The position numbers and the translations under genes are program-made. Source: Plantago elongata (taxonomy: Eukaryota; Streptophyta; Magnoliopsida; Lamiales; Plantaginaceae). From it: 33,160 nucleotides of DNA. Shown here in pieces: positions 1-9,430 of the stretch. The notes below the pieces were generated by a model. The model was not told the origin of the DNA. It made no database searches and saw only the letters and a list, made by a program, of their open reading frames with translations. Location of the stretch: positions 1 through 33,160 of the forward strand of contig JAYMSP010001345.1 of NCBI GenBank assembly GCA_036897095.1, read 5' to 3'. Within the stretch, counting starts at the first letter, position 1, and each line of letters opens with the position of its first letter.

Positions 1-1928
1 TGATTAATAAATAAATAAATAAATAGATATTAGAAAAGATACGAGTTAATCAGCCCGAGGAACAAAATTAACATGAGGAAGGGAAATTGATTAAAGGAAT
101 AAACATGAAAAAAACGGGAGAGTCGGTTTATCTTCTTCATATATCACTTCTTCTTCTTCTCTTCAGTCGGTTTCACCATCATCCATTGGCTTCACTGTCT
201 TCTTCCCTTCTTCGCCTCCTCCGTCCACCGATCCTCCACCACAATCAACCACCATCACCACCGGTTGACCCGGCATCGTCGTCTTCCAACACCACGATCA
301 ACACCAACTGAGCCTAAGCCGCCTTTAACATCGTTGTTGCAGATTGAACCTTCCGAGTTCGTCTCCGATGGGATTTGGAGAGTCTATCCCGACTTTCCAT
401 CTCAGTCATCGATCGATTATGAGAGTAGAATTCTTTGCTTTGTGCATTCATCCTCGTTCTTGTTCGCTTTCGACATACTGATTCGGTAATTATCTTCCTC
501 TTGTTGATTCGTGGCTTTACGGGATCGGGTATTTGTGTTTGGATGTGCTGCTTGTGAATTCGAGCTAAAAATTCTCCCTCTACTTTCAATTTCTCCGTAC
601 TCTGCTTTCGGTTTTGTGTAATCGATTTGTTTAGTTGGTTTGTTGTGTTTCAGTCGTGCTCTAGTTTAAAATTCACCATGCTATGTTCTACGGTGTTGAT
701 TGTTGTTCTTATGATCAGATCACTCTGTCCTTGTTGCTGAGTCGTGCTTGTAGTTCTTGGTTGTTTCTGTCTGTTATGCCTTATTTAGTACTGAATTTGA
801 GTACTGTAGCTAGTCGTTGTTATGTTTCCAGTGTCAAAATTCATGTGACTGCCATTATTCTTTATGTTAGTTTCTAGCTATCGACTCTTTTGGTTGAGTT
901 AATTCGATATAGGCTTGTCGATTTTGTCTTTATTAACGTATGTTCTTGCCTTGTCCTTATTGTCGTATGTGTTATTCGAATTTGACTGTAACTGTAGCAA
1001 TTCAATTTCAGGTCTGTGTTCTTAACTGTAGATGTTGAATCTCTTCAATTATTTGTTGCTCTGCTTCTCTGTTTGAGTTGTATGCTGCCTCTCTCCAGCT
1101 TCAGTCCACGCCTATTTCCTAGTTCTTCTATTTGCTTAGTTTGTTGTTACTATGCCATCTTTACTTTTGAATTGATCAGTTTGATATAGTTTCAATTAAG
1201 GTTTACATGTTACTCATTAGCCTAGTTACTCTGATTTATATTCTTCATAAGCATTCATGTTATGTTTAACTTTGGACTAAATAATTGTGATTTCTTGGGA
1301 TATAGTTTGATGGTCTTGTGCGTGCGTGTCTTTGGTGTTACTATGTGTTCGATTAGTAGATATTTCATCTTTGTCAACCCAAATGGTGTACTATCTGTAA
1401 AGTAGTTGCTTCTTTGAGTTGATTACGGTTTGTATCTGATTAAAAGTGTTTACTTGGAGACATGATATTTACTTGCTTTCTCCGTCTGCCTGAGTGGTCA
1501 GTAACTTGTGAGTAGTGTTTCTGTTCTGCATGAGGCCTAGGATTCGAGTTCTGGGGTAACATTTTTATTCAAGTATAGGAAAGATGTCTGACGGTCGGTT
1601 AGAGATGTTAACGACGTTTTTACGAATATAGGTAATTAACTAGCCGACGATTAAGCGATATTGAGAATAAGAGAGCATCTAAACCAGGTATGGGTCGAAT
1701 CTTCATAATACCTTGCCTTTATTAGTTTTTGTAAAAATAATTGTTTTATAACTGTGAATTGATAACTGTTAATATTATATCAAGCGACGGGACTTGATAT
1801 AATATATTTTATTCACTATGGATCAAGTTATGTGCGTATCCCGAAAAGATGATTCTGATGCATGTGACGTGTGTGAAACATTTTATAAAAAAGCATGGAT
1901 AAACGTTAGCTCTCATATATGTTGTGCT

Positions 1929-2075
1929 TTGTGTTTGTGACGCCGTCTTTATGATGTGATACTGTCTACGTGAGATTGTCTTTGTGACGCCGTCTTTATG
2001 ACGTGATATTGTCTTTGTGACGGGATATTGTCTTTGTGATGCCGTCTTTATGACGGGATATTGTCTTTGTGACAC
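1929..2075 (+). repeat. 33-bp minisatellite inside 5' LTR
   Basis: Tandem units of about 33 bp carry the words TTGTCTTTGTGACGCCGTC and TTTATGACGGGATA. I count about two full units plus a longer variant and a 19-bp partial unit. The matching array in the other LTR has a different unit order and count. Confidence 0.85.
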
Positions 2076-2325
2076 CGAGTACTCGTGATTCCTTTGATCA
2101 AGGAATATGCCGTAGACCTCTGTGGGCCACCAGACGTATACTAGTGGCCGCAAAATATGTTTTGGAAAATTTGTACTAGCCCGGTGGTTGGCGTTTTATA
2201 TTGCGATATTTGTCTGTGAGACCGATAGGTGGATAAGGCTGCGTGTGGACGGGAAATGTTCACACGGCCGGTCACGCCAATGGGCAGAGTGGCGAATATG
2301 TTATTAAATGAATATTAAATGTAGC

Positions 2326-2346
2326 GGGACCCATATGTGGGGTCCC
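2326..2346 (+). other. Hairpin next to the LTR 3' end
   Basis: GGGACCC and GGGTCCC form a perfect 7-bp stem with a 7-base loop, 11 bp before the LTR terminus. The second LTR keeps a 6-bp version (GGGACC/GGTCCC) at the same place despite a changed loop, so pairing is retained although the bases differ. Confidence 0.6.
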
Positions 2347-2361
2347 GGGACGTGACAAAGG

Positions 2362-2373
2362 TGGTATCAGAGC
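2362..2373 (+). other. Primer-binding site, initiator tRNA-Met type
   Basis: TGGTATCAGAGC is the common plant retrotransposon primer site complementary to the 3' end of initiator tRNA-Met. It lies four bases after the LTR end at 2357 and fixes the element's orientation. Confidence 0.9.
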
Positions 2374-2501
2374 ACTAGGTTCATGGTGAGCCTATCTATG
2401 GGAACATATCCCTACTCTGGATAGTAAGTCTGGTATCAGCATTAGATTTTGATCTGTTAAGTGTCCAAACCTCTATAGGAATAATTGCGAAATGATCTTG
2501 A

Positions 2502-2903
2502 CTTGATTCTGGTGCGTCTCATTCTTTTATATCTCGAAAGTTTGTGGCGTCTGTGAACTTTGTGCCTACTAAGTTGCTAGACCCTATGCTAGTATCCACC
2601 TTTATGCCAGATGTGGTTATATGTCATGATATCTGTAGAGAGTGTGTCTTGTGCATATGTGAGGTAGAACTTAAGGGTGAGCTGATAGTGTTGGAAATGA
2701 GTGATTTCGATGCTGACGTGTTCTTTCAGGAATTGCCTGGTGTAACCCCGGATCGAGAGATAGAATTTGAGATCCCATTAGCACCCGACACTGCCCCATT
2801 TTCGAAAGCTCCGTATCGTATGAACATATGTTTTAAGTTTCAGGACGAAAATTTTGTAAGGGGGGAAGGATGTAATGATCGGGATCCGAGTAGAATATTT
2901 TAA
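2502..2903 (+). pseudogene. Collapsed pol frame: protease piece, RT start and pol tail fused in frame
   Basis: The frame is open after a TGA at 2499-2501. It starts with an aspartic protease active site, D-S-G-A (2505-2516), followed by SHSFIS and the protease C-terminal pattern ending EMSDFD (about 2690-2706). It then runs without a break into the segment that precedes reverse transcriptase in chromoviruses (QELPG, DREIEF, SKAPYRM; about 2728-2823). Next is a short tail (FQDENFVRGEGCND) of the kind found at the 3' end of pol, overlapping the polypurine tract, and the frame ends inside the second LTR. The RT catalytic core, RNase H, integrase and chromodomain are absent. Gag is also absent: only about 130 bp separate the primer site from the protease piece. 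At least two internal deletions are needed, and both kept the frame. It is probably not a functional protein, although the protease active-site residues remain. Confidence 0.75.
2858..2870 (+). other. Polypurine tract
   Basis: AAGGGGGGAAGGA directly precedes TGTAATG at 2871, the start of the second LTR. This is the expected position for plus-strand DNA priming. Confidence 0.85.
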
Positions 2904-5738
2904 TAATATTTTCGGTATAATTCATGACGAATTAGTAAACGGTTAGTTCGCCAACGAGTTTAGGTGAATTAAAAATTAAGATAAACTTAGAATTGAGTCG
3001 ATTTAGGGTTCAAATTAAATTAAATCTTTGAAGTCATCGGATGAATGATTAATAAATAAATATATAGATATGAGAAAAGATACGAGTTAATCAGCCCGAG
3101 GAACAAAAGGTAAAATGGGGAAGGAAACATAATGGGAAAGTCAAAAACGTTGGTATACAAACCGACTCCCTTCATTTTCCTTTTTATCGTCTCCTTCACG
3201 CCTCTTTCTTTGCCGCCTTCTTCAGTTCTTCTCCTTTGCAATTCTCTCCCTCTCCGCTCCCTGACTCGCGAAATCACCACCACCACTGCTACCGATGTCA
3301 GTCACCACCATCCTTCTCCATCTCCACCTCCCGCGCCACTCTCAATCAACCTCCTTCACACCACTCACTCCTTGTCCCGAATCCGCCACCATCTCCCAAC
3401 TCCTCCACCCTCGATCACCACCCTTCTCGACCGTGACCTCCACCGGTAAACCCACCTCCGCCACGGATTCACGAGGCTGAATTGATCGGCTCCTCGGTTC
3501 TTGCCCAATTTGTCGTTCATCGATTCCGTAAGTCTTTCTCTGTTCGATTTCGAATGCTAGGTTGGGTATTCGTGTTGATTGCTATGTTTATACGTGTTGT
3601 CAATTTCAATTCGTGATTGCCTTTTGCTGTATTGATGTGTATCAATGTTGCTATTTCTCGTACTGTAGCGAATTCTGTTAGATGCTATAGATTCGGGTTG
3701 TTATTTTCTTGTGGTTGCGATGGTTGTTCCTTAGTGCGAATCCGAGACATGTGTTGATGTATGTGAATCGTTATAATGTGTGTTAGTTTCAAATTCGTTG
3801 TGAGTTCGACTGGTCTGCCTCTGTGTGTGTCAAAATATGAATCGATTTCCTGATATATCATTTATCAGTCTATTGTATTGAATGAGTCCCCTTTTATGTT
3901 CCTCTGCTCCTTTGATTCAGCCGGGTACGTGTAAAGTTGTATGTTCGATTAGTCTTGTAAGGGTCTGTACTAATTTTTGGATCGAGTTGGCGTCATCTGT
4001 GTGTTAGTCGATAAGCTTTCTTTCCTTGACTGCGTGAATTGTCCTTCTGAATTGTCATTGTTAATGGAGCATTGCTCTGTCTGCTATTTACCTTGGTCAT
4101 TGTGTTGTGTCTTCTTTTATTCAAATGAGTTTGTTGTTTGTTGAGTTGCGGTTGTATTGTTACAAGTTGTGTGTTGTGTCTTCTGCGGTTCCGGTTGGTG
4201 TTTAACTTGTCAATGGTTAGTGCCTTGATGGAGTTGATTCCTATTCTGCGATCTGGCTTGTGTTGATTTATCTGAAACGATATGTGCTCCTTTTGATTGG
4301 GTTACTGATCTGTTTGCTTTCTTGATTGAGCATCTATGCATGTATGGATCAGCTCTAGGGTACTTTTGGTTAGAAGTGGCTTTCGATCAGACTCAGTGGC
4401 CTTTGTATGTGGTTTAGCATGTACTCTTGGTTACGTGAATTGAACGAGTATTAGAATAGTTTATTATTGGTAATAGTTTATTTCATGGATGTGAGTAATA
4501 TTATGTGCTGCGTGAGGTCTAGGATTGGGGTCCCGGGGTAACATTTGTATTCCAGTATAGGAAAGTTGTCTGACAGTCGGTTAGAGATGTTAACGACGTT
4601 TTACTAATATAGGTAATTAACTAGTCGACGAATTAGGCGATCTTGATAATAAGCGAGCATCTAAACCAGGTATGGGTCGAATCTTTATAATACCTTGCTT
4701 TTATTGTTTTTTGTGGAAATAACTGCTTTATAACTGTTGTATGATAACTTTTAATATTATATCAATCGACGGGACTTGATATAATATTATTTTATTCACT
4801 GAGGATCAAGTGATGTGCGTATCCCGAAAAGATGATTTCCGATGCAGGTGACGTGTGTGAAACATTTTATAAAAAGCATGGATAAATGTTAGTTCTCATA
4901 TATGTTGTGCTTTGTCTTTGTGACACCGTCTTTATGACGAGATATTGTCTACGTGATGTTGTCTTTGTGACGCCGTCTTTATGACGGGATGTTGTCTTTG
5001 TGACGCTGTCATTATGACGGGATATTATCTTTGTGACGCCGTCTTTTTGACGGGATATTATCTTTGTGACGCCGAGTACTCGTGATATCTCTGATCAAGG
5101 AATATGCCGTAGACCTCTGTGGGCCACTGGACGTATACTAGTGGCCGCAACATATCATTGAGTGAGCTAACATGTTCTGAAAACTATTTGTAAAGCCATG
5201 TTGTGACTTTTTACATGCATGTGTTGAATTGTGTGAAAAGCTGTTGATTGCAATTACTTGATCCGGGTATTATGTATTATGAAATTCACCCTTGAACTTT
5301 GTACCTTAGACAGGAGATATTTGGATGTCCAGAAAGACCATTTTGCTGACGAGGCTGACTGTTAGAAGCTACTAAGTCTCTTTGTACAGTAAGGCTTTGT
5401 ACTTTTGGCCTGTATAATATTAACATGTAGTTGAGGTTTGGATATGTCGTACTTTTGGTTTGTAGATATGCTGATACCAGTAGCCACTCGCCTATATATT
5501 ATTTTGAAAATGCTTTCGCTAAAAATCCGATGTAAATTATGTTTGAAAAATTATACTAGCCCGGTGGTTGTTTTTTATATATAGTGATGTCTGTCTGTGA
5601 GACTAATAGGTGGATAAGGCTGCGTGTGGACGGGAGAATGTTCACACGGCCGGTCACCCCAATGGGCGGAGTAGCGAATATGTTATTAACTGAATATTAA
5701 ATGTAGCGGGACCCACGATGTGGTCCCGGGGCGTGACA
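2871..5738 (+). repeat. 3' LTR of the chromovirus-like element (2868 bp)
   Basis: The LTR runs from TGTAATG after the polypurine tract to GTGACA at 5738. It matches the first LTR near its start (3046 to about 3150) and from about 4492 onwards. The middle (about 3150-4490), including a CT- and CCA-rich leader-like block at 3160-3480, does not visibly align to the first LTR. A CCGTAAGT at 3526-3533 looks like a plant 5' splice site following that block. The LTR carries a 33-bp minisatellite at 4911-5075, an inverted repeat GGCCACT/AGTGGCC near 5122-5146, and a 384-bp segment (5151-5534) missing from the first LTR. Open frames in the CT-rich block overlap in several frames and look like composition artefacts. 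Confidence 0.88.
4911..5075 (+). repeat. 33-bp minisatellite inside 3' LTR
   Basis: This is the same family as at 1929-2075, with about four units. Units differ by point changes (CTGTC, ATTATG, TTTTTG variants). The array ends at the same GCCGAGTACTCGTGAT boundary as the first LTR's array. Confidence 0.85.
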
Positions 5739-5905
5739 ATGCCTTACCCGAAACTCTTTCATTCGAAGCAATATATTCGTGAGTAAATGGGTCAATCTTT
5801 GAAAAAGATAGCCATTTATATTGATTTACGGAAATACAATTACAAACGCGGGTCAAAATGACCTAACGAGTATCTTCGGACAAAATAGAAATGAAGAATA
5901 ACATC

Positions 5906-7067
5906 TTAAGCATAAAACTTATGCAGATTTCTTGGGTTCCAGGTTCTCTTGAGCACTCTACCTTCTAGGTCCTCCATCTTGAAGCCCCCATTGCTTCTCA
6001 TCTCGATGATTTTTTACGGACCTTCCCAATCGGGTTTGAGTTTTCCAATGTGGCTAAGGATATCAGCTCTCCTAAGGACCAAGTCTTCGATCTAGATATC
6101 CTTGTTGCACACATTTTTGTTGTAGGCTCGAGCGATGGAACTTTGATACCTAAGGATGTGAGCCAAGGAAAAACTTCTCTTTTCTTCTAAGAGCACAAGC
6201 TCATATATCCAAGCAGATGCATTCTCTTCAGGTTGATACTGTAAAAATCCTTTGAGTCTCCACAATGACTTCCGAGGGTATGACTGCCTCGGAACCATAT
6301 ACTATGGAAAAGGGGGTGTCTTGAGTTACAATTCTCGGAGTGGTCCGATGCGTCCAAAGCACACCATCCAAGTTGTTGACCCAACTTTTCTGGAAGGTTT
6401 TGAGTCTTTTCTCTAGGATTTTCACAATGGTCCGGTTGGTAGACTCAAGTTGCCCATTAGTTTGGGGGTATCCAACCGAAGTGAAGCGCTGTTTAATTTT
6501 TAAGGACTTGCAACACCCCATAAGTTTTTGCCTGGAGAACAGAGCTCCGTTGTCTGAGACGAGGATCCTTGGCAATCCAAAGCGGTAAATAATATTCTTC
6601 CAGATGAAGGTTAAGACTTGAGCTTCAGTGATGGTAGTTACTGCCTCGGCTTCTACCCACTTGGTAAAGTACTCGACAGATATAATCATAAATTTCTTTT
6701 GCTGAGCTCCACGAGGGAAAGGTCCAACAATATCAATGCTCCATTGATCAAATGGGCACAAGATGATTGATGGAATCATCGGATTACTTGGCATGTGGGG
6801 GATGTTGGCGTAGAACTGGCAATCACTACAGGTTCGGGCGAAGTTAGCCGAGTCCTTCTCTATTGTAGGCCAATAATAACCTTGCCGGATGATCTTTTGT
6901 GCCAGAGTTCTTCCCTTGAAATGACTTCCGCAACGGCCACTGTGTATTTCTTTCAAAATGGTCCGAGCCTCTTGGGGTCCGAGACAACATAAGTGGGTTC
7001 CATTGAAAGATCTTTTGTAGAGGTCATCTTCAAGTAGGAAGTATCGGGGCGCTCGGCATTGAACCCT
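5906..7067 (-). pseudogene. Integrase of the Tat-clade element (DD35E triad present)
   Basis: The best frame (6956 to 6228, open further upstream) has the N-terminal zinc-binding region (H-S-G-R-C-G-S-H, then C-S-D-C), GYYWP, and a core with D in SIDIVGP, D in SDNGALF and E in GQLEST. Counted from 6956 these are residues 75, 135 and 171, so exactly 35 residues separate the second D and the E. The catalytic triad is therefore intact. After SEAVIPSEV the frame breaks at about 6228-6300. The rest continues in another frame (LLEEKR, ARAYNK) and then as GKLKPDWEGP and RTWNPRNLHKFY before a TAA at 5906-5908. The C-terminal part carries at least two further disruptions. Integrase would insert the element's cDNA into chromosomes; this copy is broken. 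Confidence 0.9.
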
Positions 7068-7502
7068 TCAGACTTCTATGGGATCTGATGGTAACGTACC
7101 ATTCTGAAGATATACCAGAATATCTGTCATCCAAGTCCTTTCCGAATCTAGATGATATATTGGGAGTTCCTGACCGTCGAGGGAAGAAGTCCGAAGAGTC
7201 AAGAGTATTATGCTTCTTGTATCCACTGCTTCGGATGCTGAAGCAAACTTGGCGAGGGAGTGCACCTTCTCATTGTATGACCTATCGAACCTCTCAAGAG
7301 AGAATTCCTCGAAGTTTGACACGGCCTCCTTAAGTTTCTCGAGGTATAGAACCATATTCGGACCCTTGGTGACAAAGGATCTGGTATATTGAGATTCGAC
7401 CAGTTGGGAATCCTTATAAGCTCGGATTCTCTTCACCTGCAGAGCCCTTGCCATCAGAAGACCCACCAAAAGGGCCTTGTATTCAGCCTCGTTGTTGGTC
7501 AC
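7068..7502 (-). pseudogene. Second RNase H domain (archaeal-like type) of the Tat element
   Basis: The minus-strand frame starts with TNNEAEYKALL, then DSQLVESQ, and ends with the SLAKFAS pattern. These are conserved blocks of the additional RNase H that Tat elements carry just before integrase. The acidic residues E5 or E7 and D31 of this frame are in the expected places. The usual N-terminal block with the first catalytic D is not in this frame. It should lie upstream at 7503-7600, where the reading frame is disrupted. The role would be removing RNA from RNA-DNA hybrids during reverse transcription. Confidence 0.82.
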
Positions 7503-8025
7503 CCAAAAATCTAATGTAATTGCATAGTCAATTTTCGCTCCTTCAAGGCTTCGGAGATGAATTCCTACTCCCCCAAGTCTGCCGTTGGATGATCATCACC
7601 CTGCAAAATCCAGGCCAGCGTATGTTTTTCCAATCCTTTCTCGGGTTTCGCTTTCTCCTCTTGTGTCTGGACATCCTTTGAGTCGGACGGAGCAATTTCC
7701 ATTACTATATCCGAGTCTTCTACGATGAACATCCACTGTTCTCCGAAGATTACATTTTCGTGGTCTAGTTCCTCTTCCTCTATTAGCAGTGACTCCAATA
7801 AGGGTGCCTCGGGCAGTATCTCTGGATCCACCAGCTCGAGACCTGTGGATTCCGGATCCTTAGGGCCTTCTTCCGGGAAGTCGACTAGAAAATCGGCTAG
7901 TTACTGGGCCTTCTTAGCTGGCGGAGCCTGGTACGAGATATCATACTCGTTCAGTTCGGTTACACATTTCGAAAGTCTTCCTGATTGATCCAGCCTTCCC
8001 ATTACTTGCTTGAGGGGCTCGTTGG
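7503..8025 (-). pseudogene. Degenerate linker between the two RNase H domains
   Basis: An 88-codon open frame at 7831-7565 is rich in E, D and L and has no recognised domain; it is bounded by stops and shifts. Its end (HTLAWILQGDD) resembles the start of the second RNase H (W-x-L-x-x-D) with damage. I regard the stretch as decayed pol rather than a separate gene. Confidence 0.5.
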
Positions 8026-8370
8026 TCAAGACAACGACTTGGTGGATGCATAGGCCATCTTCTCAATGTGAAGATATCTGAGTTCAGGCCCCGCAAGGGC
8101 TTTTCTTAGATAGTAAATGGGCATGTGATCATTTCGTTGGATTCGAACTAACACTGAACTCATAGCCTCGTTTGTCACAACCAAGTACAAGTATAAGGGT
8201 TCTCCTTCGATTGGTTTGGATAAAAGCGGAGGTGAGAGTAAATACGTTTTGAGACTCTCGAAGGCTTCCTCACATTCCGTAGTCCATACGAATTTGTCCC
8301 CTTTCCTTAGGATCCTAAAGAATGGCAAATTCTTCTCGGCAGATCTCGAGATAAATCTACTAAGGGACAA
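8026..8370 (-). pseudogene. Ty3-type RNase H / RT connection domain of the Tat element
   Basis: The minus-strand frame contains LSRFISRSAEKNLPFF, a W-T-x-E-C-E-E-A-F block, LLSPPLLSKP, LYLYLVVTNEAMSSVLV and a YYLRKAL block. These follow the RT in Ty3/gypsy pol in this order. The frame is shifted relative to the RT piece that ends at 8386 and to the downstream linker. The conserved D of the YLDAS-like block is replaced here (YLVVTN), so RNase H activity of this domain is doubtful. Confidence 0.85.
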
Positions 8371-8385
8371 AACTCTTCCGATGAG

Positions 8386-9373
8386 TTATTGCACTTCGTT
8401 AATGTTCTTGGGCCGAGGCAAGTTTATCATAGCTTGAATCTTTTCCAGATTAGCACTTATGCCTCTTTCCGTGACCATATATCCAAGGAACTTTCCTCCT
8501 TTAACCCCGAAGGTACACTTTTCCGAATTCGAGCTCATCCCGTATTTTCTAAGGATGAAAAAGTCCAAGTGCTCAATGTGACTCTCTTCAGTTTTTATTT
8601 TGACCAACAATCATCAACGTAAACTTCCATGGTTTTTCCGAGCTCTTCTTTGAACACCTTGTTCACGAGTCTCTGATATATTTCTCCGGCATTCTTTAGT
8701 CCGAATGGCATTAACTTGAAACAATAAACTCCTCCTACCGCGAAGAATGATGTCTTCGGGACATCTTCTTACGCCATCCGGATATGGTAGAAGCCTTGAT
8801 AAGCATCCATGAAACTTAACAAAGCACATCCGGATGTAGAGTCTACTAACTGATCGATCCGAGGTAAAGGGTAAGGATCTTTCGGATAGAACTTATTGAG
8901 TCGAGTGAAGTCATTACACATCCTCCACTTTTCAGGGTATTTATCGACTAGGACTACGTTGCAGACCCAATCTGAATATCTGACCTCCTTAATATGTCTA
9001 GCTATCAATAATATATCCACTTCGGCAGAGATGATAACATCCTCTATTGGGCCGAAATCCTTCCTCTTTTGTCGGATATGTTTCACTGTTGGGTCATGTT
9101 CTGACGGTGAACAACTAACCTCGGGTCTATCCCCCTAAGATCATCCGTGCTCCAGGCAAAGATGTCAGAGTTCATTATGAGACAAGCTATTAGTTTTAGC
9201 TCCACTTCCGAATTCATTTCGGTTCCAATCCTAGTCTTTTTGTCCGGATTTCCTTCAATAGTCTGAATTTCTTTGAGGGTCTCATGTGGCTCGATCCGAA
9301 CAAACTTAGGGAATTTATGGTCTAAGGCTCCTACCCCGATCTCAGTCTTCGGAGGTTGTGGTAAATTCGACAC
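8386..9373 (-). pseudogene. Reverse transcriptase of the Tat element, with internal stop and frameshift
   Basis: In minus-strand order the blocks are as follows. The pre-RT region (9373 to 9083) ends with FAWSTDDLRGIDP. Then come VRYSDWVCNVVLV, KWRMCNDFTRLNK, PKDPYPLPRIDQLVD and SFMDAYQGF (motif A aspartate present), an in-frame TAA at 8769-8771, and in the same frame the blocks PKTSFFAVGGVY and MPFGLKNAG. Next is the catalytic YVDD at 8610-8621, directly followed by a frameshift, after which MLVKIKTE, KCTFGVKGGKFLGYMV and RGISANLEKI continue to 8386. Frame also changes near 9083. The residues of motifs A and C are kept, but the stop and shifts make it inactive as it stands. Confidence 0.92.
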
Positions 9374-9430
9374 CTTGGATATTGCAAGTATCGGATTGGC
9401 AGGTATGTTTGTGGATAATATGTAGCATTC

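Larger units (their letters stand above)
1..2357 (+). repeat. 5' LTR of the chromovirus-like element (partial)
   Basis: The LTR ends in GTGACA at 2357, four bases before the tRNA-Met-type primer site. It aligns with the second LTR at 1 to about 115 and again from about 1508 to the end, at roughly 90% identity by eye in the block 1530-1900. The stretch between about 115 and 1505 shows no collinear match to the second LTR. A segment of about 384 bp present in the second LTR (5151-5534) is absent here at about 2153. Other features are an AATA microsatellite at 5-27, a CT- and CCA-rich leader-like block at 120-330, a 33-bp minisatellite at 1929-2075 and a terminal hairpin (stems 2326-2332 and 2340-2346). 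Small open frames in the CT-rich block are low-complexity and not called as genes. Confidence 0.85.
1..5738 (+). mobile_element. Non-autonomous chromovirus-like Ty3/gypsy LTR retrotransposon, left end outside window
   Basis: Two long related sequences in direct orientation (1-2357 and 2871-5738) flank a short internal region. The first is followed by a primer-binding site matching the initiator tRNA-Met type (TGGTATCAGAGC, 2362-2373). The second is preceded by a polypurine tract (2858-2870) and begins TGTAATG; both end in GTGACA. Position 1 matches 3046 in the second LTR, so about 175 bp of the first LTR lie left of the window. The internal region is about 513 bp, far too short for gag-pol, and keeps only fused protease, RT and pol-tail fragments, so the element must have depended on proteins supplied in trans. 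The internal protein pieces resemble plant Tekay/Del-type chromoviruses. The right end abuts a minus-strand Tat element, which suggests insertion into it. Confidence 0.85.

Noticed and set aside
87-489. Open frames in the CT- and CCA-rich part of the first LTR
   Set aside because: Low-complexity L/S/P/H composition, overlapping in several phases, and no conserved counterpart in the second LTR; leader-like LTR DNA explains them.
1809-2153. 114-codon minus-strand frame with repeated QRQYPV-like units
   Set aside because: It is the translation of the 33-bp LTR minisatellite; 33 is a multiple of 3, so a frame stays open by chance.
3020-3480. Overlapping frames on both strands in the second LTR
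   Set aside because: Same composition effect; several phases open at once and no recognisable domain.
1-5738. Two independent solo LTRs side by side
   Set aside because: The primer site follows the first and a polypurine tract precedes the second at exact borders, which fits one element; mixed origin of the LTRs is kept as a finding.
6340-6992. + strand frames over the integrase
   Set aside because: Shadows of the minus-strand integrase, which has a full DD35E pattern.
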